NCBI GenBank assembly: GCA_019614645.1
Contig: JABWDB010000002.1
Coordinates: 12,499,501-12,563,500, forward strand
Reading direction: 5' to 3'
Length of the DNA: 64,000 nucleotides
Source of the DNA: Stratiolaelaps scimitus
Lineage: Eukaryota > Arthropoda > Arachnida > Mesostigmata > Laelapidae
Part shown: positions 33,980-48,130 of the stretch, piece after piece
How the letters are laid out: each line of letters opens with the position of its first letter
Numbering within the stretch: the first letter of the stretch is position 1
Position numbers and translations under genes: made by a program
The notes under the pieces: generated by a model
Told to the model about the DNA's origin: nothing
The model's input: the letters and a program-made list of their open reading frames with translations, nothing else
Database searches by the model: none

Positions 33980-36900
33980 CGTTTGACGTCTTAAACAGCT
34001 GCAAGCGTTCTGAAAACAACCGTGATTTATAAGTATTATGATCGCCAGCCTGCGTGAGCCGCTATTTGGCAACGGCCAAATGCACTCTATGGGGTACTCG
34101 CGTAGTGTCAATGCTGAGTTGTGAGCATGCCGATAGGTTATTGCGGGTGGAGGTGTTTGATACGCGGGAAATATGCAATCGTAACGGCCGTCATTGGCAT
34201 TTCGTTGACAAGTTTAACATGCGTGTCACCTTGAGAAATCGTCGTGTTGAACGTTGAATGTATCAGTTGGTGCCATGATTCGTGATCGGCTACTACACGC
34301 TGACAGTACCACACCGCGTCCCTAATTCAGACAGAGGGGTGAGTCTTGTAGTGCGTAAAAAGATTTTGGTGGGGTTTAATAATTATTTTAACAAACCTGT
34401 ACTGCATATGCAGGGCTTTTGGGAGATCACACAACCCAGTGGTGTTGGAAAGTAATTACACAATACGCCAGAAAAAAACATTACATAAAACGTTCGCACC
34501 CGCTGGAAAAATCGTTCGAATCGATCGGACGTGTTACATGCTTATATCTCCATAGCTCGTTCGTGTCTAGCAACTCACAGGTGATAGAAGTGTTCATCGT
34601 CTATTCATCGATTATATCAGTGAACTAAATTTGTGATCACCAAACCTCAACGAAACCGGGAAGTAGACAATCGACAATAAACTCCACCCGAAAATGCCGT
34701 ACCTAACCTAACCTTTAGATCCCGGTAGGGCTGGTTGGTCAACAACCGTACCGCGTGGTGACTTGTAGTAGTGTTACTATTTATATCGCTACGAAGGATC
34801 CAGCCTGACCTTGGGACTCCTTCCGCTTTGCCAGGATCATACTCACTCGGTTGCTTGTCGACTAGTAAATAACTAAGTAAGTGAGAGCGAGAGAGAGATC
34901 GAGCGAGCGAGAGAAACGTGGGACACCGATGGCGACTTCCTCCGCCATAGTGCGAGATTGCATATGAGGTGCTCCTGTGCAAAAAGTCCAAGAATAACAT
35001 TGGGCTCGGGTCACCTTGCACACGAAAAACACTTCACATGCATTCGACATGAGCCTTACCTCAGCAGACCTTAGCAGACCTATCACCGTGTGAGCAGGCC
35101 CCACCGCTAGCTACGTGCCAATGCAATATTCACGACGGAGTAACAGCCGGGGCCATAATCCTCGCTCGATAAACAAACACTAGTGCATGGACGGCCAACA
35201 ACATTGTAAAAATATTTATTAATATGTTGACCAACTGATTACGCATACGACAATATATTCACATTTAATAATTCATACGTTCACAGTCAGACGTGTCGTT
35301 TCGTTTGTTGGTATCTTAGTTCCACGTTTTGCCGCTTATTCACGCGACCTAAGAGATTAGGCGCCGACTTCCTTCTGTTCCCGCTCTTCAGTTGTGTTTC
35401 TGTGACAAAGCCGCAATGAAAAGCAGACCTCGGCGAAAACAATGATCTGCTGAAAATTGGTTGTTTTCGGCACAACTCGCTCATACACGTGAGCATTGCC
35501 GTAGGACTGAACACTATACTCAGTCGTAACGCTGAGTGTAGAACCCTCTATTCACTTGTAGCATTCGGATCTGCGAATGGCAGTGTCTGAGAAGGCCATA
35601 CTATTCAGGCTCTAGGTAGTTGGGCAGCCCACACGCGTAGACTCTCACGATGTCAATGAGAATCAAAGCCGGTACGCGTTAGAGAAGCATGCCGACAACT
35701 TCTAGGTGATACGAACATTAGTTGCCTTTCTCCTCTGCGCATTGCTGCAACGAGCTCACGTCCGACGCACGCGTGCTTCCTTGTGTTAACGTGCTGAGAC
35801 GATCGCCTCTTGACCGTGCTGGGGTCATTTCGCCCGTTTCGCGCCGAGGATTGTGACCCTCTTGCCAGAGTCACGGCGAAACCAGTTAGTGTTGCAACGG
35901 AGTTTACGAGCGTCTTAGGCAGATGTTGTAAACTATGTGGTAGCGAAGAGAAAGGGATCCAGGCTTTCCATTGCAGATAACCGAAGTAGCTTGACTTTCC
36001 TCTTTAATATACGTGAGTATCTTATCTTGTGTGGCACCTTATTTCCATATTTATTCATATTATCGTATACTCATATAGCTGGAAATGTTGCCAACGGAAT
36101 CGCGGTAGTGGAGTCAATGATGGAGGACCCTGATTGGAGGAGGCTCAAGCTGAATCATTCATCGATATTGAGGTGCATTGGCCTGAATGTTTGAACATCA
36201 TATGAATACTGAATATTGAACACCCCATAGATAGTTAGAAAAGAGACAGCCTGAGTCCTCAACAGCGGATCTTTCTTGGCTTCTGGTGCAACGATATAAC
36301 TCGGGTATAATTGAAATATCAATGCCACGTATACTAATGCTACTACCGACGCATTGCAGCGGCTGTTCGAGACTCGGAAAGCCGGAAGAGATTGGTTTAG
36401 CCAGTAGGCTGTCCTGATCGAGTAGCTGATCCTCGGCTCTCCCACGTCATCTGGGTGAACAAATGTCCCTAAAAATATCCATCAAGCGTTACCTTTCAGT
36501 AAAAACAAACACAATCTAATACCCTTTAAGACTCTTGTTACATTTCCCTACAATTGTTTGCGTTTCTTAACAAAAGTATCTGTTCACTTTTGCTATGCAA
36601 AAAGAAACGCTATTAATTCCTATGTTCCCAGGAAGCCTCCATCCGTACAATACGTTCGGAACCCGTCGTTTTTTATTGGAGTGACGAATCGCTTGTTTGT
36701 TTTGCGCAGACTATGTTCGCGTCCAAATAGGATAAAGTGTCTAGCGGACATTGACTGAGCTGCATAAGGCGAGGCAGGTGTTCTCGAGAGTATAGCTAAA
36801 GTGTACATTCTCCAGTTTCCTTCGTAGACGCTGGCCTGAAGTGATCTATCGATGCCTGTTTTCAGCCGGACGTTGCTTGTTACTTACGGTTGCAGACACT

Positions 36901-39900
36901 GGCCGTGGGGCAACACTCGATCACCCACCGGGTATGCTCGCTTCGTGGAGATAAGGAAACACTTGAAGGTTAAGCAGTTAGGGTCGGGTACACAACCGGA
37001 GTGGCCGTGCTCGAAAGTAGAATAATAGTCCGGTTTGAAAAAAAAGGTTGCCTTGACAAAGCAAAGCGCGCTTGTAATATTCGAAATCTTCTGTAGGCCT
37101 CAACCCGCACAGAAGCTTTCTCAGGCTCTAGCGCCATGAATGTCGATGAGAAAGTCTTGAATAGATAAAGGCCGCTGTGTTCCGCATCGGATAAGCTTCC
37201 TCAGGCGATAAGGCGGACTAAATCATTAAGGGCATTTAAAATAGCAAACAGTTCCTTTTATGTCATGAGAGCTGCTAGGCTTTTAGACGTGATCTTAAAT
37301 TGGGAACATGTTGAGAGAAGCGCCCCTCGGGTAACCCTGTAAATTCGACAAATAAGGTACGTTTTCAATTCAATTTCAACAGTTCGTGAAGATCACCCCT
37401 TCGGTCTTGGGCATTGAACACCAAATATTGATAATTGACAGCAATTTGTACTGCTGGGCTAATATCAGGATATCCACCTATACATCAATGAGTTATTATG
37501 TACGTTTTGTCTTTCCAATCGTTCATTGTAGTTTGAGGATTTCGTTTGCAGTGTACGGGTTGGTCCTCAAGGATTCACCAAAGAACTATCGTTATAGCCG
37601 AGCTGTAGATATTGGAGGGCGTCGTCCGTTGGAGAGTGGTGCCGCCTCTGGCAAACATCGATGATAAAGGGCACTTTCGTCAACGTCCCAAGTATCAATG
37701 GGAGCAGGGGGGACCGGCTGAAGGTATTTGTGTAAGGCTTCCCCAGGCGTTACCATCTAAATCCTGTTCTACAACCTCGAGTCGGCGATAGCGGAAAATT
37801 GTGCAGAGAATGACCTCCCGTTTCGACATGACGAGAAGAAATGGGATGTCATTCTAACAAAAGGCTATGGCATAACGACATTTCTTGCGACTTCTTGCGA
37901 CAGACAAAAATAATTGGTAAGAAAATTCTACGATCATAGTAGAAAAGGGCCGAGACGCCCCTGATTGATATCTGCATATTTTTTTAGCTCGTTCGAGGGA
38001 CTGGAGAGGTCCTTCCTTTCCACTGTCGCTGTAGCCTTCCGTTATGCCGCTAAAATGAATCCGAAGGTTTAAGGCCGGTTTGATCCTGGCCTTCCGGTTA
38101 CTGCAGCTGACGGATCTCTCCTACTTTCGATAGTGTGCTGCCAGCCGTGTGTAGAAAAGGTCCTCTGGGGATACTTACTTCGAAGTTAACGCTAAGTGCC
38201 TCTGTATGCCATATTGTGATGACCAAATGTAAAATCATTCAGGTCATTCCTGTCGACAAAAACTGTAATGAAAATTAAAGTATAGCAATATATCGTCGTC
38301 ATTACGTTGAATCCGGCGTACACGATAGAGATGAACCTAAATGCACTTTGAGCACGACCACAATCTATTTGACTTGGCGCTGCACAGAACCCCTGGCCAT
38401 CGAGCCAAGCGGCAACCGTTTTCCTGTTAACCGGCGGTAACGCACTAAGGTAAATGCCTACATCGCATTAGTTCTAATGATACCCATTGTTCATTGAATC
38501 ATACCTAGATTTAGCTAGAGAAAAGCAGATGGTTTTTCCGTTGTTTCCTCGATACATTTTCTTGTACTATATTAACAGGCGAGATGCCATCCACTCGCCC
38601 GTGTTTCAACGCATTTGTCTGTCGTCTAACACCGCTAACGTCCATCCCATCTCGTTCAATCGTGTTCGTGAAGCACCACATGTTTCCCTTCACCATATTC
38701 TGTCCTTTCTAGCGGAAGCAGCAGCGGTCTTTACTTTGTTTCGGCAACATACGTTATCTATGCTGTTCAGTCAGAAAGCCCAGCTCGGCCTAAATGTGCT
38801 TTAACCACCTGGGAGGCAGCCGGCAATTCACCGCCCGAACAGCAATAAATAAGCACTTATCCATTCCTCGAAGGCCAACGTGCCCTCTCCTTTTTTCTTT
38901 CTCTAAACAGAGTATGTTAACAGCTAGCCTTAGCCGGTCGCGCCCCTCAAATGCTGCCGCCTTGTTGCGAGGGGAACCACAGGAGCTGGATTTGCGGGTT
39001 CGGGGGACTGGGCGGAAGAGGGAGGAATAGCACGAATCCATTCACGACCCACAGACGACCTTGCCTTTGTGATCCCCCGGACATAGCCCTGGTGCTCCAA
39101 ACGATGCAGACTTCCATGAATATGTAATGGCCCGATGACGAGAGCGCCTGCGAGAATGGCCGCCTGTTTGTCCTTCGGCCTGGACCCTCTTTGGAGCCTG
39201 GCCCGCACGGACTGTCACCTAATAGTATTCAACGAAATACTCGATCGGCGACAACGACAACAACGCGTCCCTCCTCGGACAATGGACAGATGGCGCCACA
39301 ACTGGATCGCGATTGTGACGAGTCACTTTGATTCGACGTAACTATACAAAAGCATGATGACATTCGGCTGGATGATAATGCGGCTGATTGTGGCTCTTAT
39401 TCGTTCGATTCGCACAAGTTCACTGGCTGAGCCTGTACCAACATCCGTCCGCCCGGTTTAGTCCCCCCACCACTTTGCCTGTTCCCTGAAACGCATAATC
39501 CACGTAGACGTTCCGCAAAGTCACCACGGACGGGATAACAAAAAATAACAGACTACAATAATCAAACTCATTGGTGCCTGTGTCTAATATATACAATAAT
39601 AGCTAACAAATTCAATTTAGTAACATGGGCTCACCTTCGGACAAATGCGGTTGAACGTTGTGAGTACGAGCGTTGTAATCTGCTGGTTGCTTCGAGATGC
39701 AGCGTGTATATATGCTGACTGGTATATATTGGTGGAATCTTACGCTGTGCTGGAGGTGCGCGAGATCGTGGAAACTGGATTCGAGTGTTCTTCTGTTCGG
39801 GGGCGAACGAAGACAGATTGCTCTGTAATAGTCGACGTACGTCTTTTAGCAGGAAACTGTGGCGAACTGACACAAGCCGTATATAAAATACATCGAAAAC

Positions 39901-40390
39901 GATTCAAAGCTACCGAGCTTTGTATTGGGTTCCTCCTGCAGCTGGCGTTCGCCGTGGACACATTCGCCTAGAATACAAAGGGTTAGATTAAAGGAGCTTT
40001 CTTTTACCTTGTTTTTCAGTAGGGAGTGACGCTTTATCTCTCAAATTTTCGAATTACCTCTAGGAACTCTTGTGGTGAGATGTCTCGTGAAGCCACATCC
40101 CGAGAAGACGATTTGCTCAGCTTTGTTCCCTTCACGAACTCTGGCGTAATTACCGTTTCAACTCTATGAGTCCAAAACGTCTACCTTGAAATTCATCATG
40201 TATACACTCATTAGCGTTACGCGGTCGCTCCCAATATATGATACGAGCACGGATTCTTATGCAAACATTTGATGAAGAAACCCTCCACCGGTCTATCACG
40301 CATGACGACTGCAACTGTTTTTCTAGTTTGCCAGTGCATATGTACCTAATCTGTAATTTGCCATCCAGAAGACAGATCAAGACATGATAT
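33980..40390. other. Intergenic or intronic DNA, no recognised gene
   Basis: No family motif, tRNA or transposon end recognised. Open frames on both strands between 38.8 and 39.3 kb and at 35.65-35.87 kb have moderate GC content but no motif or splice support. The segment may be an intron of the gene with the exon at 33761. Confidence 0.35.
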
Positions 40391-40416
40391 TATATATATA
40401 TATATATATATATATA
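40391..40416. repeat. (AT)n microsatellite
   Basis: A run of AT dinucleotides, with AT-rich sequence on both sides. Confidence 0.9.
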
Positions 40417-42810
40417 ATATCTACATATATTTCTTTTTTATTTATACACCTTACCCTTCTAAGGATGTGGCTTCAGCCTAGTGAGGTCTACCCATCTAAG
40501 AACTTGGTACGATACTCCGAGCGGAGAGAACGCTCATTCCCATAACTCTCTGTCCGTCGCCATCCACAATACCACCACGGCGGCTAACGAACGAAGAAGG
40601 CCCTGAGGTTGATGACCTACCGCAAGCCGTAAACATGTCAGTCAGTCAGTCAGCGAGGCTTTTACGCTGTTGTGTGCCTTAATGGTGACAGAGATAATGC
40701 CCCAAGAGATTTTCGCGGTAGCGACAGGCGGCTGCTCTGCTTAATAGTAGTGCCAGAGGATCTCTTTGCAGTGAAGATATACCATTGTAGTGACGTCGTA
40801 CAACGCACGTATAATACATGCGGCCATTATTTGCATTGTGTGTGCCTGTAATAGGCGATAAGTTCGCGGTTTATAACGAGCACAATAGTTATCGAAGGAG
40901 GAAATAATAAGAGGGAATAAAAACGGAACTAATTCTCTCGGAACGAATTTCTGAGAAGCGTCAGACGAAGTAACAATTCGCGAGACTGCGACGCGATGTA
41001 GATGTAACTAATTTAAAATCATACTCTCGACTTGTCGCCTGTTTATGATTGTATTTTTTTTTTAAGAGGTTAAAGGTAAATCCTGCATGGACACCAGGCC
41101 TCACACAAAGGTATTTGCCTGGTAGTGTCCGACTCTTACTGACTAAACCGTTTACTATTGTATTGGAAGTCGAGGCCGAATTCGATGGGTCAGCCGCTGA
41201 ACAGCACTTTCTCCTGAATAAAAATACATTTGAGGGTCAGGCGGACTGGTTCGAAGCGATCACCACCAATAAACAAGCTTGTTATAACCTATCAACATTC
41301 AGCTATTTTTCTGTTCTTCAGCGACGATGTTGAAGTTACGAAGGTGCATCGCCGGCCCCTTCAGTGATCGTTAGCGGTTCGCTGACTGTTCATCGCCCGG
41401 GTCGGCAAAAACCTCTCTGCAGAATTTCGCCTCAGTATAGGTTGTCATTCTAACGTGATTCAAGTATCTGATGGGGACAGATTCAAACGATGAACGCACA
41501 GTGAAACAGGCTAGCTTGTTATGGTGAGAAATTTAGCCAGCGGCGCGAGGCAGTACTAACACAGACGATAGCATTTGCCGGCTCCTCGAACCCATCCAGG
41601 GTCCTCCAGCAGTCTATGTATGTACCTTCATGACGTTCACAGGGACCGTAACAGCTAGTGTGTAAGCGCATGCTGTTGTCTCCCAAATGAGACAGCTTAC
41701 TTCGCACCAAAGGCCGAATCAGCAACGTGGCCCCGGGTACCGTGAATCGCCAATGTGCATGCGTCATGCCGCGATTTGAGCGTACCCATCCAGAGTTTAG
41801 TAAAAGCGTGATACGTTCAGTACGGGCCAGCTGTGTCACGAAGGTTGGCAATCTTGCTTCTCATATAGAAAACAACGGACCATGTGCCAGTGATTCTTAA
41901 CGGTGACAAGAGACAAGAAACAGCTGTTTTCATTAAATTTAGTTTTTGTTTTTGGTCTCCCCGCCAATCTGACTCGATCTGACCACTCTTTCAAGTCTCA
42001 AATAGGTCCACGTAGACGGGTAGAGTATCTGCTTTGACGTGAATCAGAGAGAAAAACAGAACGTACTTGAATCGAAACATCATGTCGAACAGGTAATAAC
42101 CTGATTATTGATTTAGACACAAACTATGAGCACAGCATCGTGATCACACATGCCCACATCGTGACCTCCCGGCTGTTCGACACCTTACAAGTGTTAGCAT
42201 ACACTCAGCCGGCTATACCGTAATATGAGCTCCCTAGGAAGAACGTCTCCTTGGACTGGATACCTCACACGTGGACCGTTTCGGTAATCACTGACGCTGA
42301 CAATAGATGTTTACTTTCGTCCGAACCCGTACTAGTCCTTATGAAGACAATCGCTCCCTACTTCGGCATGTCTTGGAAGAAATAAACAAATATCGTTAGG
42401 AGTTAGGAGTCTCTCAGTCATCAAAAGCTGCCGGATATAGGAGTTACACATAACCGAAGCGTAACTGATTCAGCCAGTCGGCCACCCACACCTTGTCCAC
42501 TTATAATGACTTGCAACTTTCAGCTTGAAATACACTTACCTGCACGACGCTCTTAGGGACACGACTACGCGTCGTCGCTCAGTGGAATGTAACGTTCGTA
42601 TCGCCGAGCTGTAATTAGAGAGAGAGTTGTAGCTCAGACGTCTGCGTTTATATTTAGAACATTCGATACACCCTGCATGATTATTATTGTATATTGATTA
42701 AGAGCCACCTATAGATGGAGCGCATGGAAGTCAATTACTTGCGTGAGTATGTGATACAGCGTCGGTGAACAAATTATTGAGCCCAGAAGTAGAGTGGGAC
42801 TTCTATACTT
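40417..42810. other. Intergenic DNA, no recognised gene
   Basis: A GTCA tandem repeat is at about 40638-40655. A plus-strand open stretch around 41070-41290 (including FTIVLEVEAEFDGSAAEQHF) has some coding character but no clear borders. Nothing else recognised. Confidence 0.35.
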
Positions 42811-43195
42811 GATATATATATATATATATATATATATCAAAGAAGGGCGCTGAACGTGTGAACTAATCGAATTCGTCTAGTCGCGTCCTTTCCTCACAGC
42901 CGGTAGATCAAAGCGGAGATCGATATTCAACATAAGTCGACCGATAATACTCTGATCTTATATGGACTAATGGGTTGGACTGAGATCAACGTGTACGCGT
43001 GCAATAGCCAGGACACGCACAGAATTTGTATCGTTGTCTCTTGCTGAAATAACTTTCGTCACGACACATAGTCAACGAGTTTGACTAATCTCTTTTCCTT
43101 CATGGCTGTAAATAAGGATTGTGCGTGTGTTAAGAAGCGTCGAGGCTCTGTCCTATTGCTGCTGAGTTTTCGTCGACTTAATATCCAGTATCCAA
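42811..43195 (+). repeat. Dispersed repeat B, copy 1, led by (AT)n
   Basis: An AT microsatellite (42811-42837) runs directly into a unique sequence starting caaagaagggcgctgaacg. The sequence matches 51124-51435 in the same orientation with substitutions and indels, including a longer gap near 43000-43050. No coding sequence or inverted ends were recognised. A second AT run follows at 43264-43286. Confidence 0.85.
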
Positions 43196-46149
43196 CTGCT
43201 ATAATGGGTATGCATATTCTTTTATTGTTTTATATATTTATATATGTATATGTATTTTTTTTGGCATATATATATATATATATATAAATATACTGAGATA
43301 GCCATATAGTTTGTGGTTCTCCAACTAGACGAGCCCGATATGCCGCTATGTGAATCTTGGTTCCCTTCGGCATTCTTCTTCTTAGCAGCTACAAGAACTA
43401 GCGAAATAGCTCCCGTGATAGAAAGGATAACATGACAAAAAATGAACCTCATTCAACAGTCGACCTCAAGTGAAGCTCCACCCTGAAAGGGCAAAAAAAA
43501 TGGTACCGCTGAAGGCAGATATGATTTTTGTGTTTGCTCAGAAGCCAGAGAAGTGCTAGGTTGAAGAGACCTGCTTAGAGATCTGCAGCATGTTAGTCAA
43601 CATGTTTTGTCCTGAGAAGCTATTTCAGTCGATACTACTACAAAGTGATGATCGCGAAAGCGATCTATCTATCAACACTTGTAGCCATCTGCTATTGCCA
43701 ACATACGAAGTGGCGGCACTTTCTGCGCTTGGGACATCACGCCCTTGAGCTGCAAGTGCTGCGCCAGTGAGGTCGTTACCCCTGAGGCATTGTAGCCCTC
43801 CAGGCCACTGCCGATTGCAGCACAAACACAATTTTCAGCTGCACAGGAGCCCGTCAACGTATCAGACAGGCTATTGTCGCCAGAAACAAAAGCTCTAACC
43901 GATAGTCTAATTTTAGACACAATCAGTGTGCGTTATTATTACTGCTGAATAAATGCCTGTTCGGATAGCAGCTATTATATATTCCATTGTATTCACATGC
44001 AATTGAAAGGGAATTGGGGGATCGTTGTGTAATCATTTGCTGAGTTCGTGTTGCTGTATGTGACTATTGCGCACCGAAACGATGGAGTTCACCAGCTCTG
44101 AAACATTCCCCCTTTTTTTCAGAGTCTTAAATGACACCTTTTCCATTCCCTTCAATTATTACAGCAGCGAACGCATGTTGAAATAAAGAATCCATCCTCT
44201 GGCGCCCAACGATCTATTTATTATATGAATAAATATTGTTTGATTATATATATATATATAGTTCACCAAGAAAATCCCATATCGCTTATGGTACTTTAAT
44301 TTCGTATCGGCTGCATAATCTGCCAATTTCCCCGTGGCACTAGTTGATAGGTTATCTTGCTGGCAGTCCAGTCCTTTAGTATATTGGTTTTTGACATTAG
44401 AGGCTACCGCCGTCTCGGCGAGAGCCCTATCATATATAAGGCTTCCAGCCAGTCGTTGCCCTCAAGGTGCGCTTCGTTATTGCACTAATAACAGTAATAA
44501 TACGGAGATGACAAAGGGAAAACGTAATAATAATCATCATCATCATAACACGACCAGCTAAGCAAGTGATGATACACAATATATGGTTGATCGTATTCTA
44601 TCCAGAATCGACACATTTCATGTAGCCGTGACGATCACCACTATTACAGCTGCTGCCAATGTAAATCTCATCGCGACAGTGCCTCCTCATCTCTAAGCAC
44701 ACTCTTCCCTTAAATAGGCCGTTTGGGTCACTAATGACAATAGCGAAGTGCCGGCGTCAACATGATATTTCTATCTTGCATAATTCCTTGGGATATTCGT
44801 AGATGTTATTGTCACATCCATGAAATATTGTGTAACAGCGGAGCTTGGCTGTTCCGCATGCCATTCCACATTATTATACGCACTACTCTAGCTGCATGGT
44901 GTCATCAAACTATTGTAAATCGTATCGACGAATATCGTCACGAATATTTCGAGTTGATTCTATGGCTCATGTATATTATGTAGTTTAATGAAGGCAAATC
45001 ATATAAATCTGATCGTTAACAGAAGGGGAGTGCAGGTAAACGCTAACAGCTGCCGGTCTTCTCATTTAAGGAAAGCGAGCCATTTGTTGAACCCAACGGT
45101 GAGGATGCGACTCCAACCTTAATACTGCCTCGGGAGTAATTGTGAACAGGCGAAATTTTGTCGTTAGATATTCATTAATTTTCAGCACAATGTGGACGTT
45201 TTGACGTAACAAAGTTAGCGACAACCATTCAGCACATCCCGGCAGATGCGATAATCATCATCTTCCACAATTGCTAGGGCGTTGATAAGGCCTTTGCTAC
45301 ACAGACTTCATAATTACGATGATACGCCCTCGTCCCGCTGAAGCATGCACGGGCTCAGAGCACGCGAATAATGTATCTGTCCTAATATAATATATCCTAT
45401 CCTATAATATATCTCTACAAATATATCTGTCCTCTGCATAGAGCATATCAACGTTTCTGGGTCATGCAGAGATTGTCATTCTTTCAACATGCGGAGATTG
45501 TCCGTTCCCAATGAACGGCACCTAAAGGAAACAGACAATGGGCGCCAACAGTCGCCAAAAACCAATCCATCCACCCGTCTACCTTGGCAATGATACCGAC
45601 GTTCCCCTGCCCTCACTAACTATTATCTATGATGTATTTTGTTTGTCGAGTCGATCGAATCAAGAATCGAAAGCAGCCATCGTTGCTCCTGCGCCTCGTC
45701 TTAATCCCTAAACTAGACTCGTTCTAGTTAGCTGAGAGTAGCGTTCGTTAGACTACATAGAACTTCGATTGTTCTCGTTGGTCGCTAGTCCTTCCCGTCC
45801 CGTCTTACCCACCACAGTCCTGCAGCGAGATTTCGACATTGACTGCGCGAGCCGCCCGTCTTTTGGTGGACCGGCGAGTTTTGCAATCCGCGAGGATTCC
45901 TTTCCCCTGAGGGTCTGTTAACTTGCCTCTGCCCGCTCGCCTACGTCGGCTGAGTCGACAGGCATGCTCGGTATAAGCTCTTGCAGCTACCTCGTGCGTG
46001 TATTAGCATGTTTCCACCAGCACGGCACTTACTGTTGCCAGCACCAGGAGGCAACCCGAGCAAGGTGGGAGCCTAGCAAGAGTACTTAACAGCTGTTCCC
46101 GCAAAGAGCAACAACAGAATTCAACAAGCAGCTGCAATGAGTTGGCGGC
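43196..46149. other. Intergenic DNA, no recognised gene
   Basis: AT microsatellites are at 43264-43286 and 44244-44260, and a CAT/ATC repeat near 44533-44546. A minus-strand open frame (43920-43672) has coding-like stretches (SCAAENCVCAAIGSGLEGYN) but no recognised family or secure splice sites. Confidence 0.35.
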
Positions 46150-46220
46150 CGGTATTCGGGTGATATTCTACTTTCGACCTTGCTTCATAAGATGGACCCC
46201 TTAAATGCAAAGGACCCCTT
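46150..46220 (-). repeat. SINE copy (fragment)
   Basis: Matches the family body on the minus strand (tgcatttaaggggtccatcttatgaagcaa orientation reversed). First of three adjacent minus-strand copies. Confidence 0.65.
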
Positions 46221-46434
46221 ATAATTCCTATTATTCCTAGAGTTCTGGCATACACATATTGTAATCTGTATCTGCTGAAAGGGGTCCCATCAATGGGACG
46301 ACACAGTATTAGCTATTAGCAAATTCTCAGCACAAATCATATTTTGATGCAACCGGCCGTTGTTGTGATAAGACGAATTTGACAGCGTACAAACGACCCT
46401 CAACAACTTCAGCTATGCTAAATGAAACCTAAAA

Positions 46435-46525
46435 ATTACGGACAGACTCTCAACCTTAAACATTTAACATAGTCGACAGTACTACTTTCAATATTGCATG
46501 ATAATACAGACCCCTTAAAAGCAAG
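46435..46525 (-). repeat. SINE copy (fragment)
   Basis: A diverged minus-strand copy that includes the parts equivalent to taaatgtt, the agtac region and taaggggtctgt of the family. Confidence 0.5.
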
Positions 46526-46585
46526 CGAAGGATGAAGCGTCAGAGATGCTGCAAAAACTTGATAATATCCGACTTAATAAATTAC

Positions 46586-46700
46586 TAAATATATTTTCCG
46601 GGCCGACCCACAGCCAACATTTAACGTCCACGGTACTGCTTTCGGCATTGTTTCTGATAATAACCGACTTGAATACTATCTTATAAATGCAGAGAGGCAA
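46586..46700 (-). repeat. SINE copy (3' part)
   Basis: Contains, on the minus strand, ccgaaagcagtaccgtggac, then ttaaatgttggctgtgggtc, ending in an AT-rich tail. This is the best preserved 3' part among the three neighbouring copies. Confidence 0.75.
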
Positions 46701-48007
46701 TGCCATCGCCTTCCTCGGGACGTTGTCGTCCTCACCCCCCCCCCACCCCCATAATCCCTAGAAATTCCGACCTATTGTAACGTTTAATATATTATAATAA
46801 ATATATACGCTCTTATAAATAATATGCATATTTATGCTAATATGCACAGATCATTCCAAATCGTCAGCAGCCACTACTGTTCAGTGCTGTTGGGCGCGTT
46901 TCGTGACTGGTTGACTTAATATATACCCGTTTCATGATGCACGATCGATCTTTTTCAGCCATTTGATAGAGTGGGCAATAGGTATATCTACCCAATGTTT
47001 AACTAATCTAGTTACGTTGACGGTACGATCGTCACCATTCACACAGGTTATCGTCGCCCTCCACCAATCTAACGACAGATGATATATAGGAATTACCTCG
47101 ATATGAAATAACATTCACGATGATGATATTAGTTCGTTGGGTGTGTTTGACCTGCAGGGAGGGTAAACTTCTGGCGAAGAGCCCTCGGTTAGAAGGACAC
47201 TATATTGAATTATTTTGTGGGGAATGCCCCCGATGGATTCTATGCCATATGCCGATCATGCACGCATTCATAAGACGGAAAGGAATCCTTGCCAAGACTG
47301 GTATTACAGGCCGCTCGTATGTATAAGGTGTCTCCTGGGGATACGATGCTCGAGTTTTAGTAGTTTTACCAAGCGGCGGTGGAGGCGGCTTTAGTGTTTA
47401 TCCTATCGCTTGCGAAGAATGATAGAACGCCGAGAAACTAGAGGTCAGATCGAATTTCGAGCCGAAAGACCCTACCTAAAAATATATTATATATGTATAT
47501 ATATGCTGGATATGTTTGAGTTTATTAGTTAAACAAAAAGCAAAGTGGTACTTGAGTAGTAATTTAGTGGTAATTTATTAGTTAAGCATCAAGTACAGTG
47601 GTACTTCAGTTCCAAGGTTGGCCCAAGTGTTTAAGAGATTCCGGGGTCGTAAGGAGGTGTTCTCTCACACTAATACCGAAGCAGTGACGCCCGGTGTTGA
47701 TGATGGATGTCTGCCTTCAACCCCTTACCCAAAAAATAGTGATAGCCTACCGGTATATTTATTATTCTTTTCAATATATATTAATATAGCTTCACATGAG
47801 ATAGAGACTATATTAATATCCTCTGCACAAAGACGGTTGTGCAAACGAATCAAGTATGTTAATATACATGAATTAAGACCAATAAATATTCATCGTTGTA
47901 ATTAGCCACCTGCCTATATCGAATATACCTTTCGATCAGCATGTTATACTTGCAAAACTGTCCAACTTCTCATTTTTTTTTGTTATACTACGAAGAGTTA
48001 TTCCAAA
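46701..48007. other. Intergenic DNA, no recognised gene
   Basis: A poly-C run is at about 46736-46752. Two imperfect copies of a 36-base unit (tttattagttaa...gtggtacttgag) lie at about 47520 and 47575. No gene recognised. Confidence 0.45.
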
Positions 48008-48130
48008 ATTCGATCCCTACCGTTGCACATTGGCATTTAAAGGGGGTGTCCATCTTATGAAGCAATGCCGAAAGCAGTTGGACCGTGGACGTTAAATGTT
48101 GGCTGTGGGTCAGCCAGGAAAATTTATTTA
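48008..48130 (+). repeat. SINE copy
   Basis: Starts inside the B-box end (cgatccctaccgttgcac) and runs through the body (gcatttaaaggggg, cttatgaagcaatgccg) to the tail (gttaaatgttggctgtgggt), ending aaaatttattta. It links the tRNA-like head seen at 60948 with the body and tail seen in other copies. Confidence 0.8.

Noticed and set aside
39040..39210. Minus-strand stretch with a GHYIFMEV-like string reminiscent of a MAM domain
   Set aside because: Only a few residues agree, the expected cysteines and conserved tryptophan are missing, and the other frames are equally open.
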